15,113 bases of DNA, taken from an uncultured Limnohabitans sp. GTDB lineage: Bacteria > Pseudomonadota > Gammaproteobacteria > Burkholderiales > Burkholderiaceae_C. Below, one piece after another: positions 6,835 to 13,494 of this stretch (the stretch's first letter is position 1; each line of letters begins with the position of its first letter). Location: positions 1 through 15,113 of the forward strand of contig CALEYZ010000206.1 in NCBI GenBank assembly GCA_937928195.1, given 5' to 3'. The translations under genes and the position numbers were made by a program. The notes beneath the pieces are model-generated. The model saw only the letters and a program-made list of their open reading frames with translations, did no database searches and was not told the origin of the DNA.

Positions 6835-7602
6835 ATGAATAAAAAAACACTTGAAACATCTGCACCCTGGATTTTGTTGGTCCTGACGCTGCTCATTTGG
6901 CAAGGCCTGTGCAGTTTCTTCAACGTCTCTGAATTTATTTTTCCAAGCCCTTATCGCATTGCACAGCAAACCATCGAATTCAGTGATGTGATCGCAGCCC
7001 ATGCATGGCGAACCTATTGGGTCACCATGGCAGGCTTTGGCATTGCCATTGTGGTCGGCGTGTTGCTGGGCTTCGTGATTGGCAGCTCACGTCTGGCATA
7101 CGCGGCGGTGTACCCACTCATGACAGCCTTCAACGCACTGCCCAAAGCGGCCTTTGTGCCTATTTTGGTGGTGTGGTTTGGCATTGGCATTGGCCCTGCC
7201 ATCCTCACCGCCTTCCTGATCAGCTTCTTTCCCATCATGGTCAACATCGCCACTGGTTTGGCCACGCTAGAACCAGAACTAGAAGACGTACTGCGCGTGT
7301 TAGGCGCCAAACGTTGGGATGTGTTGGTCAAAGTGGGACTGCCTCGCTCCATGCCTTATTTCTACGGTTCCTTGAAAGTTGCCATCACCTTGGCGTTCGT
7401 TGGCACCACCGTATCGGAGATGACCGCAGCCAACGAAGGCATTGGCTACCTTCTCATCTCGGCCGGTTCTGCCATGCAAATGGGCTTGGCCTTCTCTGGA
7501 CTCGTGGTGGTGGGCGCCATGGCCATGGTGATGTACGAACTCTTTAGCTACATTGAGAAACACACAACGGGCTGGGCACATCGCGGTTCTCACAACGAAT
7601 AA
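6835..7602 (+). CDS. ABC transporter permease, NitT/TauT type
   Basis: A 255-residue inner-membrane protein with about six hydrophobic segments, beginning near residues 11-29 and 62-83. The cytoplasmic EAA loop is at about 147-172 (EPELEDVLRVLGAKRWDVLVKVGLP), where it contacts the ATPase. The remaining segments lie around 105-140, 180-200 and 215-240. It would form a homodimer with two copies of the ATPase at 6005. An AGGTG sequence precedes the ATG by about five bases. It is the last gene of the importer unit; a 132-bp gap with a hairpin follows. Confidence 0.92.
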   Translation: MNKKTLETSAPWILLVLTLLIWQGLCSFFNVSEFIFPSPYRIAQQTIEFSDVIAAHAWRTYWVTMAGFGIAIVVGVLLGFVIGSSRLAYAAVYPLMTAFNALPKAAFVPILVVWFGIGIGPAILTAFLISFFPIMVNIATGLATLEPELEDVLRVLGAKRWDVLVKVGLPRSMPYFYGSLKVAITLAFVGTTVSEMTAANEGIGYLLISAGSAMQMGLAFSGLVVVGAMAMVMYELFSYIEKHTTGWAHRGSHNE

Positions 7603-7625
7603 GTTAATTTCCTTGCGTTTTTACA

Positions 7626-7660
7626 AATCGGCGCTCAAGTATTGAACTTTCGCGCCGATT
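7626..7660 (+). terminator. Long-stem hairpin after the permease gene
   Basis: AATCGGCGC (7626-7634) and GCGCCGATT (7652-7660) are perfect reverse complements, enclosing 17 bases that contain a smaller TCAA-GTA-TTGA hairpin. It lies 24 bp after the permease stop. No T-run follows, so it is either a non-canonical terminator or a folded mRNA element before the next gene. The gap 7603-7734 otherwise shows only the ribosome site of the following gene. Confidence 0.5.
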
Positions 7661-7734
7661 CCCTACGATGCACCCTTGAATAGATTTGCCAGTCTGGCAT
7701 TTTCAGGGCGTGCCAAGCACAGGGAGCCAGTTCA

Positions 7735-8304
7735 ATGACCGACGCAGCGAATGCCACACAAGATACCAAGCCCACGCCAGTGGTGTCTGGCTATCCCAAT
7801 GCTTACGACATTTTGTTCTTGATTTTTTTGGTCTGCGTTCTGGTGTGCGTAGGCTGGGTGGGCGTTTTGTCGCATGAAGAAGGCAACAAAAACGAAGTCA
7901 CCAAACAAAATGGCGAAGCTTGGGTGAAATGGCTCAAGGACAACAGCGAGCCTCGCATGCAAGAAGACTTTGCCATTGAGACTTGCGCAGCCAGCACGAT
8001 GGAACGCAGGCGCTGGGGAGACTGCTACAACGACATTTTAGAAAACGTCAAAGAGCTCAAAGGCCTGACCAACGCATTCACCAACGAGCCCTTGGCATTC
8101 ATTGCCAAGTGTGATCCCAAAGACAAGACCTCGGTGGGCAACATCATTTTGGAAAAAATAGTGCCAACACCTGCAGGGTCGGCCATTCCCACGGTCGCTT
8201 CACAGATGATGGAGATGGACGCTATCGATACCAAGATGGCGCTCAAAGTCACGGTATGCGACAAAGGTGGCTACCCCATCAAAGTTGATGAGTTTGAGTT
8301 CTAA
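7735..8304 (+). CDS. Unrecognised single-pass membrane protein with four cysteines, next to a K+ channel
   Basis: I do not recognise the family of this 189-residue protein. A short N-terminal tail (1-23) is followed by one hydrophobic segment (about 24-45), then a soluble domain of about 140 residues. That domain holds four cysteines (C84, C97, C126, C175), spaced as two possible disulfides if it is periplasmic. Two further cysteines (C34, C38) lie in the membrane segment. The middle is charged (RRRWGDCYND, 91-100). AGGGAG at 7721-7726, eight bases before the ATG, is a good ribosome site. The stop is 11 bp from the channel start, so the two are very likely co-transcribed and may work together. 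A role as channel subunit or sensor is only an inference. Confidence 0.8.
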   Translation: MTDAANATQDTKPTPVVSGYPNAYDILFLIFLVCVLVCVGWVGVLSHEEGNKNEVTKQNGEAWVKWLKDNSEPRMQEDFAIETCAASTMERRRWGDCYNDILENVKELKGLTNAFTNEPLAFIAKCDPKDKTSVGNIILEKIVPTPAGSAIPTVASQMMEMDAIDTKMALKVTVCDKGGYPIKVDEFEF

Positions 8305-8315
8305 AGGGGGTCCAC

Positions 8316-9941
8316 ATGTCACAAAACAACATTGAATCCCAACTCCTGGCACACGACGTTGCCATTTCAAGCGACTTGCCGTTTCGCAAATGGCTTTATG
8401 CCTGGCTGTTAGACCCGCACATTGAAGGCAACCATCACAAAGCCATCGAGCACTGGATTGGCCTGCTCATTGTGGCCAATCTATTTGCATTGGTATTTGA
8501 ACATTTGCCTGCGGTCTATGAACCTTATCAAATGTGGTTTCACTACTTTGACGTGGTTTCTGTCGTCGTGTTTTCTGTTGAATACATTCTTCGGTTCTAC
8601 CTCGCACCGGAAGATGATGAATTTAAGAAGCACAGATTTGCACGCGTCCGCTACGTGTCCAGCCCGTTTGCCTTGATTGACCTGGTGGCGATTCTGCCTT
8701 TCTTTCTTCAAGCATTCATTTCAATTGACTTGCGCTTCTTGCGGTTTCTGCGTTTGCTGCGAATCTTGAAGTTGTTCCGGGTCTTGATTCCAGCTTACAA
8801 AGATTTCATCAAGGCCAACAAAGGCAGAACTTTTCGGCAAAAAATTCACGCACTGGTCTTCCCCAGTGAATTCGGTGGTGAGTTGCACCACATGTTTGAC
8901 ACCTTCATTGTGATTTGGGTGGTCATCTCAGTCATTGCTGTGATTTTAGAATCTGTTCAAAGCATTCACTACCTGCTGAATCTTGAATTTCTGACCCTGG
9001 ATGCCATCGCGGTCAGCGTTTTCACCATGGAGTACTGCTTGCGGCTGTATTGCTGCGTGGAGGAACCTGGTTATCAAAAGGCCATTGCTGGCCGATTGAA
9101 GTTGGCAAAGTCAACCTCATCTGTCATTGACTTGTTGGCCATTGCACCCTTTTTCTTAGAAGTCTTTTTGCACCACTTGTTTGACTTGCGCTTCATGCGA
9201 GTCTTCCGTTTGCTCAGGCTTTTGAAATTGACGCGCTACACAGGTGCCACCAAATCTTTGTCGCAAGTGATTGCACGCGAATGGCCTGTGATGGCGGCGT
9301 CTGCGTTCATCATGCTGTTGCTGGTGGTGATGACCGCAAGCTTGGGCTACTTGTTTGAGCACGAAGCACAGCCCGACAAGTTTGAAAACATTCCTCAGTC
9401 CATCTATTGGGCGGTGGTGACATTGGCATCGGTCGGCTATGGCGACATCTCGCCCATCACGCCAGCAGGTCGTGCCATGACCATTGTGCTGGCCTTGATT
9501 GGCATCGGCATTTTTGCCATTCCCGCTGCGCTGTTGTCAGCCGCCTTTGCAGATCAGCTCAAATCAGACCGAGAAGCTTTGGTCAACACCATCTATGAAA
9601 TGCTGTCAGATGGCGTCATTGACGACGATGAGGCTCACTTCATCAAAACCGAGAGCAAACGCCTGCACCTGACGGACGACGATCTTCGGCGCTTGGTGGA
9701 CAAGGCCAAAAAAGAGCGCGAGTTGATGGACGATGTTTCAATTCTGCCTTTGCATAAAATAGCCACCAATCCCGAACACACCGTTGAACATTACAAATAC
9801 CTGTTGGGGCAAATCAGGCAACTGAATTTGCTCTCAAATCAGGTTGAACTCAATGAGACATTGGACAAGCCTGACCGCTTGACTGAGACCGACAAACAAC
9901 TTTGGCGCTTGATCAATCGACAAGAAGCGCCACCCACTTAA
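8316..9941 (+). CDS. Voltage-gated K+ channel-like protein with two tandem voltage sensors and one pore
   Basis: A 541-residue inner-membrane protein predicted to cross the membrane ten times. Voltage sensor 1 spans about 44-157: S2 FSVEY (F86, E89), S3 D122, and S4 with R140, R143, R146, R149, K152 and R155 every third residue. A polar linker (about 160-190) follows, not a pore. Voltage sensor 2 spans about 192-310: S2 FTMEY (F236, E239), S3 D272, and S4 with R292, R295, R298, R301, K304 and R307. Then come S5 (about 325-346), a pore helix with filter TLASVGYGD (369-377) and S6 (387-412). The filter marks a K+-selective pore. The cytoplasmic tail (about 413-541) is acidic and helical. Ordinary bacterial Kv channels have one sensor and about 250-300 residues. 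A GGGGG-type ribosome site (8305-8310 region) precedes the start. It probably assembles as a tetramer. Confidence 0.9.
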   Translation: MSQNNIESQLLAHDVAISSDLPFRKWLYAWLLDPHIEGNHHKAIEHWIGLLIVANLFALVFEHLPAVYEPYQMWFHYFDVVSVVVFSVEYILRFYLAPEDDEFKKHRFARVRYVSSPFALIDLVAILPFFLQAFISIDLRFLRFLRLLRILKLFRVLIPAYKDFIKANKGRTFRQKIHALVFPSEFGGELHHMFDTFIVIWVVISVIAVILESVQSIHYLLNLEFLTLDAIAVSVFTMEYCLRLYCCVEEPGYQKAIAGRLKLAKSTSSVIDLLAIAPFFLEVFLHHLFDLRFMRVFRLLRLLKLTRYTGATKSLSQVIAREWPVMAASAFIMLLLVVMTASLGYLFEHEAQPDKFENIPQSIYWAVVTLASVGYGDISPITPAGRAMTIVLALIGIGIFAIPAALLSAAFADQLKSDREALVNTIYEMLSDGVIDDDEAHFIKTESKRLHLTDDDLRRLVDKAKKERELMDDVSILPLHKIATNPEHTVEHYKYLLGQIRQLNLLSNQVELNETLDKPDRLTETDKQLWRLINRQEAPPT

Positions 9942-9953
9942 AGAAACTCAACC

Positions 9954-10784
9954 ATGGCTTGGCGCGCTGAACTCAAACTTGACTACACCTCTGAGTCTCA
10001 GCGCACGGTAGCGCGATATGCGCATCAGGGGCCACTGCGCATCTTGAAAAGCCTCTACCCAGAAGGCGATCAGATTTGTCACAACGTGTTAGTTCACCCG
10101 CCGGGTGGTTTGGTGGGGGGTGATACTTTGGACATTCAAGTGTCGGTGGCTTCGGGTGCCCATGCTTTGGTCAGCACACCCGGCGCCACGCGTTTTTACA
10201 AATCGGGCGGCCACCCTGCTTTACAACAAGTGGTGGCACATGTTGCCGACCAAGCCCGACTGGAATGGTTACCTCTCGAAGCCATCGCCTACAACGATTG
10301 TGAGGCCACCAATCGCGCCATTTTTCATTTGGCACCGGGTGCCGAATTGATCACATGGGATGTGACGGCTTTGGGCCTGCCTACATCTGACCTGGCTTTT
10401 AAACAAGGACATTTTCAGCAACATTTGGAAATTCCCGGTGTCTGGCTGGAGCGTGGCAACATTCAAGGCAACGATACGCGCTGGCTTAACAGCCCTCTGG
10501 GGTTGGCAGGTCAAAAGTGCGTGGCCAGCTTGGTCTTTGCATGCGGCAAACCCATTGCGTCAGATCGCGTTGAAAACGCCTTAGAAGTCGCACGACACCT
10601 CATCGAGACCCACCCCCTGAAACTTCAAGCAGGCATCACCTGCGTGCATCCTCAGGTCATTGTGATGCGGGTCATGTCGCCCCTGGTTGAGCCCACCATG
10701 GACTTGCTCAAGCAAGTGTGGGCCACATGGCGGCATGCCCTTTGGCAATTGCCAAGTGAACCGCCCCGTATCTGGAGCGTTTAG
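9954..10784 (+). CDS. ureD: Urease accessory protein UreD
   Basis: A 276-residue protein of the UreD/UreH family, the scaffold that binds urease apoprotein together with UreF and UreG for nickel insertion. Landmarks are HPPGGLVGGDTL (48-59), TPGATRFYKS (75-84) and LPLEAIAYNDCE (residues about 106-117). Length is normal. It starts 12 bp after the channel stop with only a weak AAAGAAA upstream, so it probably shares the channel transcript. Its TAG stop overlaps the converging urtE stop. In many betaproteobacteria ureD leads a ureDABC cluster beside the urt genes; here no ureABC or ureEFG follows on this strand, so the structural genes must be elsewhere. Confidence 0.93.
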   Translation: MAWRAELKLDYTSESQRTVARYAHQGPLRILKSLYPEGDQICHNVLVHPPGGLVGGDTLDIQVSVASGAHALVSTPGATRFYKSGGHPALQQVVAHVADQARLEWLPLEAIAYNDCEATNRAIFHLAPGAELITWDVTALGLPTSDLAFKQGHFQQHLEIPGVWLERGNIQGNDTRWLNSPLGLAGQKCVASLVFACGKPIASDRVENALEVARHLIETHPLKLQAGITCVHPQVIVMRVMSPLVEPTMDLLKQVWATWRHALWQLPSEPPRIWSV

Positions 10785-11488
10785 ATGGCCACCAACTGCC
10801 TGATGCCCTTGACTTGCATTTCGTGGCCAGGGCCTTGGGCGATCACCTCACCGCGTTCCATCACCATGTAGGCATCGGCCAGTTCTTCTGCAAAGTCATA
10901 GTACTGCTCGCACAGCAACACGGCCATGCGTTGGCCTTGCATGCCTTCATCGGCCAACTTGCGAATGACCCGGCCAATGTCCTTGATGATGCTGGGCTGA
11001 ATACCTTCTGTTGGCTCGTCCAAAATAAGCAGTTTGGGTTTGGCAGCCAAAGCGCGCGCGATGGCCAGTTGCTGTTGCTGCCCGCCAGAGAGGTCACCGC
11101 CCCTGCGGTGCAGCATTTGTTTGAGCACGGGAAAAAGCTCAAACAACTCTACGGGAATGGGTGTGCCGCCGGGTTGCGTTGCCAAGCCCATCAACAAATT
11201 TTCTTCCACCGTGAGGCGCGCAAAAATTTCTCGTCCTTGCGGCACATAACCCACGCCCGCGCGAGCGCGCTCATAAGGGGTGGCTTTGGTGAGGTCTTGT
11301 TCACCCAAAACCACAGAACCACTTCTAATGGGCACCACGCCCATCAAGGACTTGAGCAGCGTGGTTTTTCCGACGCCATTGCGCCCTAGCAGCACCGTCA
11401 CCTCGCCCTGCTTGGCTTCCAAGCTCACGTCGCGCAGGATGTGTGAACCACCATAATATTGCTCGATGTGATTGACTGTTAAATTCAT
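10781..11488 (-). CDS. urtE: Urea ABC transporter ATP-binding subunit UrtE
   Basis: A 235-residue LivF-type ATPase, one of two ATPases of the high-affinity urea importer. It has Walker A GRNGVGKTT (35-43), signature LSGGQQQQ (133-140) and Walker B LLILDEP (153-159). IEQYYGGSHILRDVS at the start and the C-terminal LLCEQYYDFAEELAD are typical of UrtE rather than other branched-chain-type ATPases. The ATG at 11488 has GAGG nine bases upstream and begins where the family normally begins. An in-frame TTG at 11503 overlapping the urtD stop is the alternative. It is the last gene of the urt operon and overlaps the end of ureD by 4 bp tail to tail. Confidence 0.93.
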   Translation of the reverse strand: MNLTVNHIEQYYGGSHILRDVSLEAKQGEVTVLLGRNGVGKTTLLKSLMGVVPIRSGSVVLGEQDLTKATPYERARAGVGYVPQGREIFARLTVEENLLMGLATQPGGTPIPVELFELFPVLKQMLHRRGGDLSGGQQQQLAIARALAAKPKLLILDEPTEGIQPSIIKDIGRVIRKLADEGMQGQRMAVLLCEQYYDFAEELADAYMVMERGEVIAQGPGHEMQVKGIRQLVAI

Positions 11489-11499
11489 ATCGCTTCGCC

Positions 11500-12378
11500 T
11501 CAACGGCCCAAATAAACTTCAATCACGCGCTCGTCCGCCTGAACCTGGTCCAGTGTGCCTTGCGCCAACACAGAACCGTCGCACAGCACGGTGACGATGT
11601 CGGAGATCGTTTTGATAAAACCCATGTCGTGCTCGACCACCATCAAAGAATGCTTTCCCTTTAACGTCAGGAACAATTCAGCCGTTCTTTCGGTTTCGTG
11701 GTCAGTCATACCGGCCACAGGCTCGTCCAACAACAAGAGTTTGGGGTCTTGCATCAACAGCATGCCAATCTCCAGCCACTGCTTTTGACCGTGACTCAAG
11801 TTGCCCGCTTGCGCCAGCACATGATCAGCCAAGTGAATGGTGTGCAGCACTTCCGCCAAACGGTCGGACTGCGCAGAGTCCAACTTGAAAAACATCGAAG
11901 CCTTCACACCTTTGGGTGTTTTAAGCGCCAGCTCCAAATTTTCAAACACCGTGAGTTGTTCAAAGACCGTGGGCTTTTGAAACTTGCGACCAATGCCCAA
12001 CTGTGCAATTTCGGGTTCGTTGTGGCGCAGCAAGTCGATGGTGCTGCCAAAGAACACTTGGCCTTCGTCAGGTCGTGTTTTGCCCGTGATGATGTCCATC
12101 ATGGTGGTTTTACCCGCGCCATTGGGTCCAATGATGCAGCGCAATTCACCGGGGGCAATGTCCAGAGAAAGTTTGTTAATGGCCTTAAAACCATCAAAAC
12201 TGACACTGACATCTTCCAAGTACAAAATACGACCATGCGACACATCCACTTCACCGGGCGTGTGAACTCGGCCATAGCTGGCATCGCGCCCCCCCGACTC
12301 GGTGGCGCTTGAGTGATAAGTTGTTGGCGTCTTGGCAGCGGCACGCAACGCGCCTTGCTTCATGAGATCAGGGGTCAT
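11500..12378 (-). CDS. urtD: Urea ABC transporter ATP-binding subunit UrtD
   Basis: A 292-residue LivG-type ATPase with Walker A GPNGAGKT (84-91), signature LSHGQ (194-198), Walker B LLLLDEP (214-220) and the switch His in VVEHDMGF (H250). SHGQKQWLEIGMLLMQDPK is characteristic of UrtD. The start at 12378 is set by an excellent AAGGAGGT site and by an ATGA overlap with the urtC stop (12375-12378), although the frame stays open to 12501. About 50 residues without recognised domain precede the ATPase core, longer than in many relatives. It pairs with UrtE beneath the UrtB-UrtC channel. Confidence 0.93.
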   Translation of the reverse strand: MTPDLMKQGALRAAAKTPTTYHSSATESGGRDASYGRVHTPGEVDVSHGRILYLEDVSVSFDGFKAINKLSLDIAPGELRCIIGPNGAGKTTMMDIITGKTRPDEGQVFFGSTIDLLRHNEPEIAQLGIGRKFQKPTVFEQLTVFENLELALKTPKGVKASMFFKLDSAQSDRLAEVLHTIHLADHVLAQAGNLSHGQKQWLEIGMLLMQDPKLLLLDEPVAGMTDHETERTAELFLTLKGKHSLMVVEHDMGFIKTISDIVTVLCDGSVLAQGTLDQVQADERVIEVYLGR

Positions 12379-13493
12379 GCGCGACCTCCTTTCAAGCGTT
12401 GCACCAAGCCCACCACACCCTGTGGCAAAAACAAGGTGACAGCAATGAACAAGGCACCGAGGAAATACAGCCAAAATTCTGGCGCTGTCACGGTTAGCCA
12501 ACTCTTGGCACCGTTGACCAAGAAAGCGCCCACGACAGGACCGATCAAACTACCACGGCCACCCACAGCAGCCCACACGGCAATTTCAATGGAATTGGCA
12601 GGGCTCATTTCACCTGGGTTGATGATGCCCACTTGCGGAACGTACAAAGCTCCCGCCACACCGCACATGACGGCCGAGATGACCCAAATGCTGAGCTTGT
12701 ACGGCAAAGGTGAATAGCCAGAAAACATGACACGTGATTCAGCGTCGCGAATGGCCTGCAATACACGGCCAAATTTGCTGCGAATGAGCCAACGTGCCAT
12801 CAGGAAAAATCCAAGCAAGGTCACGCCAGTCAAGACAAACAAAATCATGCGCATGTTAGGCGTGGCCAATGGCAAATTTAAAATGCGCTTGAAGTCTGTG
12901 AACCCGTTGTTGCCACCAAAGCCTGTCTCGTTGCGGAAAAACAGCAGCATGGCGGCAAAGGTCATGGCCTGCGTGATGATGGAGAAGTACACGCCTTTGA
13001 TGCGCGAGCGGAAAGCAAAGTAACCAAACACACCGGACACCACCGCAGGCACCAACACGATCAACAGCAAGGTGGCCAAGAAACTGTCAGACAGCATCCA
13101 ATGCCACGGCAGTTCTTTCCAGTCCAAGAAGACCATGAAGTCTGGCAAATTACTTTTGTAATTGCCATCGGTGCCAATTTGGCGCATGAGGTACATGCCC
13201 ATGGCGTAACCACCGATGGCAAAGAACAAGCCGTGGCCCAAGGACAAGATGCCGGTGTAACCCCAGATCAAATCCATGGCCAAAGCACAAATGGCATAGC
13301 ACATGATTTTGCCCACCAAGCTGACAGCGTAATCACTGAAGTGCAGCCAATGGCCTTGTGGCACCAGCAAATTCATCAGTGGCACGCACAGGCAAACGAA
13401 CAGCAGTGCCACCCAGAAAGCAAACCAGCCCTTGCCTGTGAACAAAGGCTCACGGCCTGGTAATTCAATTTTAGAAACAGTCATGTCACTCAT
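12375..13493 (-). CDS. urtC: Urea ABC transporter permease UrtC
   Basis: A 372-residue LivM-type inner-membrane permease with about nine to ten hydrophobic segments. Landmarks are GYTGILSLGHGLFFAIGGYA (78-97), the FGGNNGFTDFK loop, the cytoplasmic FGRVLQAIRDAESRVMFSGY coupling segment, and VWAAVGGRGSLIGPVVGAF. The FFRNETGFGGNNGFTD region separates UrtC from amino-acid permeases. The start at 13493 lies one base after the urtB stop, with GGAGG (13500-13504) six bases upstream, inside the urtB end. A second ATG lies three codons in. It forms the membrane pore with UrtB. Confidence 0.94.
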   Translation of the reverse strand: MSDMTVSKIELPGREPLFTGKGWFAFWVALLFVCLCVPLMNLLVPQGHWLHFSDYAVSLVGKIMCYAICALAMDLIWGYTGILSLGHGLFFAIGGYAMGMYLMRQIGTDGNYKSNLPDFMVFLDWKELPWHWMLSDSFLATLLLIVLVPAVVSGVFGYFAFRSRIKGVYFSIITQAMTFAAMLLFFRNETGFGGNNGFTDFKRILNLPLATPNMRMILFVLTGVTLLGFFLMARWLIRSKFGRVLQAIRDAESRVMFSGYSPLPYKLSIWVISAVMCGVAGALYVPQVGIINPGEMSPANSIEIAVWAAVGGRGSLIGPVVGAFLVNGAKSWLTVTAPEFWLYFLGALFIAVTLFLPQGVVGLVQRLKGGRA

Positions 13494-13494
13494 C

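Noticed and set aside
3508..7602. Thiamine-pyrimidine salvage unit (YlmB plus ThiXYZ)
   Set aside because: Family types fit loosely, but the shared operator with the urate/allantoin genes and the absence of thiamine genes or a visible TPP riboswitch make purine catabolism more likely; kept only as an alternative.
8445..8790. First voltage sensor as an Hv1-type proton channel
   Set aside because: The residue aligning with the Hv1 selectivity Asp in S1 appears to be Asn, as in ordinary Kv sensors, and the sensor is fused to a second sensor and pore.
12379..12501. 41-codon upstream extension of urtD
   Set aside because: The ATG at 12378 has a near-perfect AAGGAGGT site and an ATGA overlap with urtC; the extension lies inside urtC.
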